64,000 bases of DNA from Aurantiochytrium sp. KH105 (taxonomy: Eukaryota > Sar > Bigyra > Thraustochytrida > Thraustochytriidae), in assembly GCA_003116975.1 (NCBI GenBank), contig BGKB01000037.1:310001-374000 (forward strand). Direction: 5' to 3'. The notes beneath the pieces are model-generated. The model was not told where the DNA came from and made no database searches. It saw only the letters and a program-made list of their open reading frames with translations. Position 1 is the first letter of the stretch. The number at the start of each line of letters is the position of its first letter. The translations under genes and the position numbers were made by a program. Below, piece after piece: positions 51,436-60,061 of the stretch.

Positions 51436-53166
51436 ATGGCGGCAGCAGGCCTCGCCGTGCTGAGTCTTGCCGGCGTAGCGTTCTGCTTCGCGTGGGCCTG
51501 GCGCAAGGTGCGCTTTTATGCACGCGAAGACACCCCCCTTCCGTACATTCTGCTCGTCGGCGGCGTATGGTGGCTTGGCGTCGTGGCGGTAGGTGTGCTT
51601 TTGCCAATGGATGTCGCCACGGCGGGGTCCGGCTCGTCGAAGGCAATGCTCGCGCTGTGGAAGACCAACTACTGGGTGACTTTTATATGCTGCTGGGTTA
51701 TTTGCCCAATCGCTTCTGCGTATTGGACCTCTGGCGCTTTCACTTGGAAGCGAAGACTACGCTCGGCGCTCCTTTCGAACCTCAAATTTTATGCGCGTGT
51801 TCTTGTCGTGCTGGCGCTCATCTTCGCGCTCGTGCTGATGCACCAAGGATTTCAATTTTCCAAGGTGACTGGCTTTCTCATTGCCGCCGCGAATGCCTAC
51901 GGTCTTTTTCTCGTCGTGGTCATGCTCGGCTACGGCCTGGTGGAGATGCCCCGAGAAATTTGGGAAAAGACTTGCCCCCGACGAATGCTCGACTACCATT
52001 ATTGCTCTGCGCCTCAAACCGAAGAAGCCCTCATGGACGCGCAGGCTGATCTTCTCGATGTGCTCGATGCCGTGGAGCGCTTCGAGTGCCCGCAGGATCT
52101 CATGTTACAGGCTCATTATGATGAGGTGCGCTCCAAGGCCAAAAATGCGCGAGAGACCTGTCTCGATGAGCGCACGTCAATGTCCCATAGGACGCGAAGG
52201 ACCTCTGTTGATAGTACAGGCGGGCGTGGGTCCATGTCGGCCCTTGAGCACTTGCACTCGAGGCTCAAGAATGCCATTATCAAAGCGGAGCGAGCCAAGT
52301 TTCAATGGCAGTCTCTGCTTGACGTTACGGAGCAGCTCGAGGCTGAAGTCAAGCTGCTCGAGACACCGGCAAGCTCTCTCTACCAGCGCCTCGATGGCGG
52401 TGGTCTGGATGCTAGCATCGAAGAAGCGCAGGGAGGCATTGACGCGAGCGGGCTTGGCGTTGACGAGACTGGAGCGTCCTCACGGGGTCCCCCGCGTCGT
52501 CTCACTCTCTACTACAAGGCTCTCAAGGCTCTCTACGCGGTCATGGTCCTGCTCTCTGTGATTCTCATTTGGAATGAGTGCGCGTCGGCCATCTCCAGCG
52601 AAGCGTCCGTTTTTGGTCTAATGGTCCGTTTTGCCGGAAACTTTTTCACGCGCTGGCTGTGCTGCGTACTTCCATTGTCGTACATTGCGGCCTGCGTGTA
52701 CGTTGCTCTTTTCAAGTTCAAGCTTCTCGACCAACTGACACTGTACGGCAACCGGCAAACGGATGTTTCGAACTTGCTCTTCAACGCATCGTATGTGGGT
52801 CGCGTACAATTTTCCCTGGGCGTTAACTACACAACACAGCTCGTGACAGAGGACAGACAGTCGCTTGCGTTTTACTCTCTGATTGGAGACATGGATGTTG
52901 TTCCTTTTCTGGGCAGCGCTTTCAACTTTTATCTCCCGGTGCTCATTTTGTTGCTTTCGGCATGTACATACTTTCGTGTTTTTGATCGCCTTCTCAACGT
53001 GGTGGGCATTGAGACACACACGGAACCGGGCGAGGGTGGGCAGAGCCAGGATCTCGTTGCGCAAGGCCAGCAGCTCGTCGCGCGCCATCGGGCGCGACTC
53101 GAGCGGCGCAGAGGCCGCGACGCAGAGGCCGCGGAAGAGCGATCCTTTTCGCTGCGCCAATTCTGA
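51436..53166 (+). CDS. LMBRD2: LMBR1-domain membrane protein, LMBRD2-like
   Basis: The protein is 576 residues from the ATG at 51436 (gaagATGGCGG); the open frame extends upstream but without ATG. It has about nine membrane segments, with a soluble, partly coiled-coil loop between about 180 and 360. Shared landmarks with animal LMBRD2 are LLPMDVATA after the second helix, IAAANAYGLFLVVVMLGYGL then VEMPREIW, KFQWQSLLD in the loop, LIWNECAS, and QTDVSNLLFNASYVGR. LMBRD2 has been linked to receptor signalling at the plasma membrane; the exact role here is unknown. It is convergent with TBCA, 185 bp apart. Confidence 0.88.
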   Translation: MAAAGLAVLSLAGVAFCFAWAWRKVRFYAREDTPLPYILLVGGVWWLGVVAVGVLLPMDVATAGSGSSKAMLALWKTNYWVTFICCWVICPIASAYWTSGAFTWKRRLRSALLSNLKFYARVLVVLALIFALVLMHQGFQFSKVTGFLIAAANAYGLFLVVVMLGYGLVEMPREIWEKTCPRRMLDYHYCSAPQTEEALMDAQADLLDVLDAVERFECPQDLMLQAHYDEVRSKAKNARETCLDERTSMSHRTRRTSVDSTGGRGSMSALEHLHSRLKNAIIKAERAKFQWQSLLDVTEQLEAEVKLLETPASSLYQRLDGGGLDASIEEAQGGIDASGLGVDETGASSRGPPRRLTLYYKALKALYAVMVLLSVILIWNECASAISSEASVFGLMVRFAGNFFTRWLCCVLPLSYIAACVYVALFKFKLLDQLTLYGNRQTDVSNLLFNASYVGRVQFSLGVNYTTQLVTEDRQSLAFYSLIGDMDVVPFLGSAFNFYLPVLILLLSACTYFRVFDRLLNVVGIETHTEPGEGGQSQDLVAQGQQLVARHRARLERRRGRDAEAAEERSFSLRQF

Positions 53167-53351
53167 TGCGCACGCAAGCTCACCTATCTCCTTCTTCCCT
53201 TTTACGAAACAGAGATCGTGTTATCCTCGCATGCTGCGGGGCGACACGCTGCTCGTCTCGTAACCCTACGTGATACATTCACCGACGATAGATTCATTTT
53301 TAATAACTTTGTTTTTGGTGTGTGTGTATGTTTGAATTACTCTTCTAGGTT

Positions 53352-53669
53352 CTACCTGACCTCGGTGGCTTGCTGCACAAAGTCTTTGGCCTGGACGCAG
53401 AGCTCGGCGTCCTCTGGGACTGTGTTATCCTCGAGAAAGCTTTGCACAGTGCTGCAAGCATCAGCCACGCGGCTCTTGGCGTCGGCAAGCATGGCCTTTG
53501 ATTCGTCAAGAGCGTCCGAAATCTGGCGGTACCTGTCGTGCTCGGTGCCCATACTCTCAAGCTGTGCCTCGGTCTTTTGGACCTCCTCGGCGTACATGTT
53601 GTGCTCCTTGATGGCGCGCTTCAACACGCCGACCTTGACCCTGAGCTGCTGCTCCAACGCCTTGTCCAT
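53352..53669 (-). CDS. TBCA: Tubulin-specific chaperone A (tubulin-folding cofactor A)
   Basis: The protein is 105 residues (human 108). The ATG at 53669 was chosen because the sequence after it, MDKALEQQLRVKVGVLKRA, aligns with the family start (RQIKIKTGVVKRL). The ~35 codons upstream in frame have no ATG and no similarity. The whole protein is predicted helical (three-helix bundle), with KEHNMYAEEV and the DESKAMLADAKSRVADA stretch in the expected order. TBCA captures beta-tubulin released from the CCT chaperonin and hands it on for heterodimer assembly. No intron is needed. Confidence 0.9.
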   Translation of the reverse strand: MDKALEQQLRVKVGVLKRAIKEHNMYAEEVQKTEAQLESMGTEHDRYRQISDALDESKAMLADAKSRVADACSTVQSFLEDNTVPEDAELCVQAKDFVQQATEVR

Positions 53670-54646
53670 GATTCCAGAAAACCAAAAGTTGATCTGAAGC
53701 GAGCACGCGAGCAGCGACGCTGCGACAGCCCCTTTCTTCGCAGACCAAGCACGCTTCGTGCCGTCTTCGATCAACGCGAGGGAGCGAGGGAGCGAGCGAG
53801 CGAGCTCCTCAGCAATGCGGGCCCGGACGTTAGCGCCTGCTCGGCTTGCTTCTTTGCTACGCTGCTTTTCTCCCCTTCAGTGTCTGACAGACTGACTGAC
53901 TGTCCACTCGCGAACGTTATAAGTTTCCGGGCCCGAGCTTAAACTTTGGTTCCTTCTCCGCGGCCGTATCCGGCCAATTCTCGTTCCTTGACGCCCAAAT
54001 CTTGCGCGCGCGCGCGCTTCCCCTCGCGCCTCGCGCACTCGCGCTCGCGGGGCCGGCGTCGCGCGAGTTCTTCGCGCGCGCGGGCGCCGCGCCGTCTTCG
54101 CGCGGGCCCAAACCCGGGCGCACGCGACGCCCTGCACGCCCCCCCCCGGCGCGCCGGGCCCTCTCTTGCCGGCCGGCCGGAACGCGCCTGGGAGGGGGCA
54201 CGCAGGACGTCCCGCCTCGCAGCGCGCCGTTCTCCGTTTCCACGGTACCACCCCGCGGTACTACGCCGTGGGCCCGGTGGCGGTACATGATGCTGAAGGC
54301 GGCGTCCGAGAGCGAGAAGAAGAGGCCGAGCGGCAAAGCGCAATCGATCGATCGCGACAGACACACACAGGCAGGCAGGCAGGCAGACAGACAGCCGCCC
54401 GCCGCCCGCCGCGCCCGAGCGAGCCCGGAAGGCCAGGCAGCCCAGCCCGCGCCCGCCCGCCCGCGCAGACGCCGACCGTCTCCGCGCGCAGGGCCGAGGC
54501 CGAGTGTGCAGGCGGGATTGATTGACTCAGCGAGCGCGAAGAAAGCGCGGAAGCGGCTCCCAGAGGGAACAAGGCCACGTCACCGGGGGGGAGAGCGCGA
54601 GCGAGGCGCAGGCTCCGGCGGAGGCCGCGCGGAGGTACGCGAAGGA

Positions 54647-54677
<31 letters not shown>

Positions 54678-54695
54678 GCGAGAAGCGAAGTGACG
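53670..54695. other. Divergent intergenic region between TBCA and YKT6
   Basis: About 1.03 kb, GC-rich (CGCG-rich around 54000-54130), with a (ggca)n run near 54370 and a CAG array (54651-54677) just before the YKT6 ATG. It should hold both promoters. No gene is supported. Confidence 0.5.
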
Positions 54696-55298
54696 ATGAA
54701 GATCACCGGCATCTCGATTCTCAAGTGGAAGGAGGACACGGCGGAGCCGGTGTTCCTCGCGTCGGCCACGGAGCTCTCGAGCTTTGGGTTCTTCCAGCGG
54801 GGGACCGCCGCGCAGTTTGTCAAGTTCATCTCGCGCACGCTCATCAAGCGCACGCCGGCAGGCAAACGCCAGACCGTGGAGCACGAAGGCAACAATGTTC
54901 ACACGTACTTGAGGTCGGATGGCCTCGGCTGTGCAGTCGTGGCTGACGCTGAGTACCCCGAGCGCGTCGCCTTCACCATTATGTCCAAGCTCATCGAGCA
55001 GTTCCATTCGCAGTATGCGCAACAGTGGCCAACCGTGATGGAGGATGCCACACTCTCGTTCGAGCCCCTGGACCAGGCCATCATCGAGTACCAGGACCCG
55101 TCCAAGGCTGACAAGATTTCGAAAATTCAGAAAGATCTCGATGCGACGATGGAGGTCATGCACAAGACGATCGACTCGGTCTTGGAGCGACAGGTCAAGC
55201 TCGACAAACTTGTCGAAACAAGTGAGGATCTCAGCATGCAGTCCAAGGCCTTTTACACCACCGCAAAATCGCACAATCAGTGCTGCACGATTTGCTAA
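54696..55298 (+). CDS. YKT6: R-SNARE YKT6
   Basis: The protein is 200 residues (human 198), intronless. A longin domain covers about 1-125 (MKITGISILKW, FFQRGTAAQFVKFISRT, VVADAEYPERVAFTIMSKL). The SNARE helix follows (about 140-190: KIQKDLDATMEVMHKTIDSVLER), with the central Arg of R-SNAREs. The protein ends CCTIC: two Cys with the second in a CaaX box, as in YKT6, which is both palmitoylated and prenylated instead of having a membrane helix. YKT6 acts in ER-Golgi, endosomal and autophagosome fusion. A CAG array sits in the leader. Confidence 0.96.
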   Translation: MKITGISILKWKEDTAEPVFLASATELSSFGFFQRGTAAQFVKFISRTLIKRTPAGKRQTVEHEGNNVHTYLRSDGLGCAVVADAEYPERVAFTIMSKLIEQFHSQYAQQWPTVMEDATLSFEPLDQAIIEYQDPSKADKISKIQKDLDATMEVMHKTIDSVLERQVKLDKLVETSEDLSMQSKAFYTTAKSHNQCCTIC

Positions 55299-55834
55299 GT
55301 GGTGAATATGAGTCTTGTCCGCGGCAAGGTCTTCTCTTCCATGTTTATCCTTCGCTTCTTCTTCTTCTGGGCTGCGAAATGTACTCGTTTTTTCGTCGTC
55401 TTCTTTTCCATCTTTTTCTACTAAGCGGCGAAGCTCTTTGTTTTCACACGTCACGGTCGGTCACGGTCCCTAACTGATCACAAGGACAAATCAGCAAACG
55501 AGATAAGCTGGTGAAAGTGAATGAATTGAGGCGGCCAGGCAGGCAGCATACTTTTTAAGCACGCTAGCAAGGAGGGAGGAACTGGGTCGATTCAATCAAA
55601 GAGACGGAGTGGAGCAAGACTCTCGAGCATCGAACCGTGGAGAATCGTATTCTGTTCCTCTCCTTTTCCCTCTTTTTTCTTTACTTCTCTTTCTCATCCC
55701 TTCTTCTCCTTGTCTCGTTTCGGCTCCTTTCGTCTCGTTTCGTCTCGTCTCGTCTCCAAGTACACAATCGCCTCTCAGCTTCTATCGATCATATTTCATC
55801 GCTTTTTCCTAAGAAAAAGGCCTCGCGCCACTGT
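55299..55834. other. Convergent intergenic region
   Basis: About 535 bp between the ends of YKT6 (plus) and the C2-like gene (minus). It contains T/C-rich stretches (55660-55760) consistent with 3' UTRs. No gene is seen. Confidence 0.5.
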
Positions 55835-56518
55835 TTACAGAATTTGACACGTTTTTGCCTTTTGTTTCGCTAGTTCTTCGCGGAGTCGCTCATTTTCTGC
55901 ACGCAGCTCAGCCTCGTTGCCCGTTGCCCCGACGCTCGTGCCACCCCCGACCCCAGGAGGGGCTGCTGTCCCTGCCCCCCAGAGCTCAAGCTCAAGAGAG
56001 TTGGAACTGAGCCATGTTTGCAAGTCCTTGTTAAGGGGCGGTTCGCTGAGCTTGGTGAAATCGAAGTTGAGCTTTATTTCCGGGCCACGAACACCGCCGA
56101 TGGGCTCGATAATAATAGGCTTTACTCCCTCAGCGCGCATTTTCTCAATGTCGGTGAGACACCGCAAGAACACGCCACCTTGAGCCGCAGCACCCGAAAG
56201 TCCATGCGCCTCGGTAATCTTCATCGTGATCTGCATCTTCTCGCCTTTGTGCTCGTCAAAGTTCACCGCCGCCCACTGCTCTTCCCCGGACTCGCCATCC
56301 TTGGGAACCACCCGCGTTGAGCTCTTTTGTTCAAAGTTGGCCACTGGCATGGCGCCCACGTAGCCGAGCTCGAGTTTGATGTGCAACTTGCCAATCTGTT
56401 GTCCCGAGAGATCCATGATGGGCGCGTCATCCTCAACATTGAGCAACATCGACAATGGTTGCAAAAATACTTCGCAAACCCCAAGAAGTGCTCCCGGGGG
56501 CTGTTTGACGTCTCCCAT
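55835..56518 (-). CDS. Free-standing kinesin-type C2-like domain protein with a C-terminal CaaX box
   Basis: The protein is 227 residues from the ATG at 56518. Residues ~12-185 resemble the C2-like region found after the motor in kinesin-3/KIF28-type proteins ([20 protein letters not shown], then [14 protein letters not shown], then [13 protein letters not shown]). No motor domain or P-loop is present in or next to the gene. A short coiled coil ([17 protein letters not shown]) precedes the end, CQIL. That is a CaaX motif ending in Leu, which in known systems favours geranylgeranylation. I infer a membrane-anchored adaptor. The alternative is the 3' part of a split kinesin gene, but the start has an ATG at a natural domain border. 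Confidence 0.7.
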   Translation of the reverse strand: MGDVKQPPGALLGVCEVFLQPLSMLLNVEDDAPIMDLSGQQIGKLHIKLELGYVGAMPVANFEQKSSTRVVPKDGESGEEQWAAVNFDEHKGEKMQITMKITEAHGLSGAAAQGGVFLRCLTDIEKMRAEGVKPIIIEPIGGVRGPEIKLNFDFTKLSEPPLNKDLQTWLSSNSLELELWGAGTAAPPGVGGGTSVGATGNEAELRAENERLREELAKQKAKTCQIL

Positions 56519-56520
56519 GA

Positions 56521-56591
56521 TGGCTGGCTGGCTAGCTAGCTGGCTGGCTGGCTGGCTGGATGGATGGATGGATGGATGGATGGATGGATGG
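56521..56591. repeat. (ggct)n and (ggat)n tetranucleotide arrays
   Basis: A ggct array interrupted by two gcta copies changes directly into about ten ggat copies. It lies just upstream of the ATG of the C2-like gene, probably in its 5' UTR or promoter. Confidence 0.93.
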
Positions 56592-57306
56592 AAATAAGAA
56601 TGTAGAGGTAGATGCACAGATGGACAAATAGATGGCCTTGCTTCGGAACGTTATGTGTCGGTCTTGAACGATGCTCGTTCGAAAGAGCACAGTACAGATC
56701 ACGGCCTTTGTTGTTGTCCTTTGGTTTTCTTCGTTACAGCCGGCGACCTACTCCACGCACACGCTTTCACACTGTCCGAGTGTTGGGCAACGCGGCGTCC
56801 GCGCGTACTTCTGCGCGGTGACCAAACACGCAGCGAGTGAGACGAATCGCCTGCCACAAGCTGTTCCTGCGCACGATCAGACTCTGGGGAGATTGAATGC
56901 TTGCCCACGCTATGCCTCGGCGCGCTCTTGCGTTCTCGCGCTCTTCGTGTCCACACCGTTTGTCCAGACCCAATTGCAATGCATTAAAAAAAGCAAGCAT
57001 CCTCGCAGTTTTTCTCCGCTGGCCAGGTGAAAAGGTTGGCGAGCAGACGGGTGACGCTCAAAATTAAATGGCTCTCTGTGTGTGTGTCTCTCTCTCTCCC
57101 CCTCTCCTCATTGACAAACTATCATTTTGGACACAGTGCTGCTGTGGAAGTTCATTGAGACAATTCGGACAACTTCGAAGAAAATAATGACAAAATTGAA
57201 TCGTAACGGATCATTCCTTGTATCGGCGAGTACTACAATAATTTCCTTTATATTTCCAGAGATTGCAATGCGAGCCCATGCGCAAGCGCGGCAAGAAGCC
57301 AGCAAG
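56592..57306. other. Intergenic region
   Basis: About 715 bp between the start of the C2-like gene and the 3' end of the DDX24 gene (both minus). It contains a (gt)/(ct) tract at 57077-57104. I see no gene. Confidence 0.5.
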
Positions 57307-59679
57307 CTAGCGACGGCGGCGGCGCTTGGTTTTTTCCTTGGGCGCAGAAGCGAGCGCTGCATCGGCCTTGCGAGAGACCCCAGAAAGAACCAGCTCGCGA
57401 TCAGGGCCGGAGTTCGTCGATACGTATTTTGACGAGACGCCGGCGCCAAGTATGCGCTCTTCAAGTAAATCTGAAAGGCGATTGCGAAGAGACGCGGCTT
57501 CCTTGGCATTGCTGTGCTGGACGTCAAGCAAGTGATTCTCGCCGTTTTTAATGGCTTCGTCCAGCTCAATGTCTGCCTCCTTGGCACTCTGACGAAACCA
57601 TTTGCGGCTATCGGCCTTTTCCTGGAGTTTGTTCTCCAAATATTGAATGCGGCGCGCCAGCGTGACGCGTTCGCGCATGCGAGACAAGGTGGCCATTCGT
57701 ACGGGAAATTTGAGAATAGCACGATCCCCGAGCGCTCGCGTCAGCTCGCCAAAGACCGTGGCCTCCGAAGGGTCAACCAACGACAGACACACGCCCGAGC
57801 ACGCCGCACGTGCCGTACGACCAGATCGATGCACAAAGGTGTCGAGACGCTTGGGAAGCGCGTAATGCACGACGTGATCAATCCCAGGAATGTCGAGACC
57901 ACGCGCAGCGACGTCGGTCGCGACCAAAACGCCGCGCTCAGACTTGGTGAAGCGCTCGAGATGACGAAGACGAAGCTTTTGCTGCATGTTTGCGTGCAAT
58001 GTTGTAACGTTGTCAATGTCAAGCAGCTTCAAAGTACCTGCAACGCGCCGCAACGAGCTAATGGTATTGACAAAGACCAGCGTTCTCCCGCTGTGTTCCA
58101 TTACAAAGTAGTAGAGGAAGAGATCCTTGTCTTTGGGGACACACTCCACGGAGCATAGCTGCAAGTTTTCTGGAAGTTGAACCTTGCCATTGGCAGTCGA
58201 GGCTGCTTTCGAATCGTCTTCTCCAGTGCTCTCCTCAGGTGCTGCTACGAGGGATAGGTCACACAGGGCAGTCTTGCGCACGCCAATGTGGTCCATGAGC
58301 TCCACGAGGGGCGAAACGCTGGGACCGCCACTACCTCGGCGTTTGCGCTTCAGCTTCTTTTGCAGATCGACCGCCGCGCCTTCAGTCATGAGCGTTGCGG
58401 AAAAGAGAAAAGTTTGACGCTTGTGTTTGGCACCCGAGTTACTCTCGGCAAGCTGCTTCACGAGCGGCTGCAGGTCCGGAAAATGGCCCCTGTCGAACAT
58501 ACGGTCTGCTTCATCGACGGCCAGATACCGCAAAGATGAGGCCAGATCGGCAAGGTGATCATTGCCCTCGTCGATCATAGCCCACAAACGGCCCGGGGTT
58601 GCTACAATCACTGGCGGGCGCGACGCGAGCACGCGCTCTTGCTTGGCTTGCGACATGCCGCCAACGAGAGTCTCCACGCGAATGTGATTGAGGCGACCGA
58701 CAATGACGCTTCGAAGGTGTTTGGCCACCTGGACAGCCAGCTCGCGGGTCGGGGTAAGAATCAGTGCAGCGAGGCCATCGTCGGGTCCTGGAGGTGAGGA
58801 AATGAGACCATTCAGGATTGGCAAACCAAACGCGAGAGTCTTACCGGAACCCGTCTCTGCTGCGCCCAGAATGTCCATACCTCGCTGCATGGCTTTGGGC
58901 AGACACGTGCGCTGGATTGGTGTCGGGCTTGAGAATTTGCACTTTGCAATGCCTTCGAGAAGATCTTCCTCGAATCCAAACTCGAGCCATTCCCCGACGA
59001 CGCGTTGAAGAGCCTCCAGGGTCATGGGAGTGTCCTTCTTTTGGGCTTTCTTAGAGTTCTTGTTCTTGTTCTTGTTTTGGTCATTCTGGCTACTTTGCGT
59101 CTTAGATTCTTCTTCGAGAAGTGTTGCCGAGGTAGATGCCAGCGTCGGAGAAAGGGAATCGGACTCTTTTTTCTCGGTTTTGTTGGTCTCGCCTTCGTTG
59201 GTCTCGGTTTCAGGGCTGGTGTCCTTCGTGTCGGCCTCGCCAGCGCTTCCAGTGGTCTCTTGCGCCTGCTCCTGTCTGCGTTTCTTCGCTTGCATCTTTT
59301 TCCGACGAAGAGCGCGCTTTGAGGGTTTTTTGGCGCCTACATCCTCTTGTTCTTCTGTGTCCTGAGCGGTTTCTTTCCTGGCGCCGGAGGCCTGCTCGCG
59401 ATCGTTTCCAGACAGGTCTGCACCAGGGACCACATCGATGACATTGTTGAGCGATACCACAGCTCCGTTCTCTCCCAGGGTATACGAGTTGGCAGGAATT
59501 TCTTCTAGCATGAACATGCCCGCCATGTTGTCCTCGGCGTCGTTCGCGTCGCCATCGTCAATGTCAGTTGCTTCGGTCGCGACCTTGCGCCAGGGCAAGG
59601 CGTCCAGTCCTTGATCCCCATCCGCCATGGCCTGCTTCTCTCGGTTGGCTTTGGGGCCGCGTTTCTGTTTCCGCGCCAT
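57307..59679 (-). CDS. DDX24: DEAD-box RNA helicase, DDX24/Mak5 type
   Basis: The protein is 790 residues from the ATG at 59679, intronless. It begins basic (MARKQKRGPK), and has the DALPWRKV motif near residue 26 typical of Mak5/DDX24. A charged region (about 60-210) follows. The core has the Q motif region ending PTPIQRTCLPKAM, AETGSGKT near 272, PTRELAVQV, VDEADRMFDRGHF near 385, SATLMTEGA, VATDVAARGLDIPG and HRSGRTARA. The C-terminus is basic (KTKRRRRR), suiting a nucleolar protein. Mak5/DDX24 acts in 60S ribosomal subunit assembly. The assignment within DEAD-box proteins rests on the W-containing N-terminal motif and the MFDRGHF stretch. Confidence 0.9.
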   Translation of the reverse strand: MARKQKRGPKANREKQAMADGDQGLDALPWRKVATEATDIDDGDANDAEDNMAGMFMLEEIPANSYTLGENGAVVSLNNVIDVVPGADLSGNDREQASGARKETAQDTEEQEDVGAKKPSKRALRRKKMQAKKRRQEQAQETTGSAGEADTKDTSPETETNEGETNKTEKKESDSLSPTLASTSATLLEEESKTQSSQNDQNKNKNKNSKKAQKKDTPMTLEALQRVVGEWLEFGFEEDLLEGIAKCKFSSPTPIQRTCLPKAMQRGMDILGAAETGSGKTLAFGLPILNGLISSPPGPDDGLAALILTPTRELAVQVAKHLRSVIVGRLNHIRVETLVGGMSQAKQERVLASRPPVIVATPGRLWAMIDEGNDHLADLASSLRYLAVDEADRMFDRGHFPDLQPLVKQLAESNSGAKHKRQTFLFSATLMTEGAAVDLQKKLKRKRRGSGGPSVSPLVELMDHIGVRKTALCDLSLVAAPEESTGEDDSKAASTANGKVQLPENLQLCSVECVPKDKDLFLYYFVMEHSGRTLVFVNTISSLRRVAGTLKLLDIDNVTTLHANMQQKLRLRHLERFTKSERGVLVATDVAARGLDIPGIDHVVHYALPKRLDTFVHRSGRTARAACSGVCLSLVDPSEATVFGELTRALGDRAILKFPVRMATLSRMRERVTLARRIQYLENKLQEKADSRKWFRQSAKEADIELDEAIKNGENHLLDVQHSNAKEAASLRNRLSDLLEERILGAGVSSKYVSTNSGPDRELVLSGVSRKADAALASAPKEKTKRRRRR

Positions 59680-60061
59680 CCTGTCTCGGCTGTCTGCGCG
59701 CCTCTCCCGCTTCGCTCCGGCCTGGACTGGTCTGACCTAATTGCGTCAAGCGCGTCTATGCTCCCGCACGCGCGCACCAAGCCTTTGGCCACCGGTCTGC
59801 GACGAGTGGTTCTTGAGGCCCAAGTTTTTTTTTTAACTTTTTTTCTTTACTTTTGTCAAGTTTGATGTTCAGGTGTTGGGTCACCACTGCATTCACCCGA
59901 AGACTATGTTCTCACGCAAGATAGCAAAGTGCGCGTTGCGTGCCACTGCTTCTCCAAGCGATGCACACATAGCAGTGATGTAAGGGTGCGGCTGACGCGG
60001 GTGGTGATGGTCATTTGGGCGGGGGGAGAAACGCGAAAAAACTATAACAATAACATCATCT
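59680..60061. other. Intergenic region
   Basis: About 380 bp between the start of DDX24 and the stop of cysteinyl-tRNA synthetase, both on the minus strand. It has a poly-T run at 59825-59840. No gene is seen. Confidence 0.5.
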
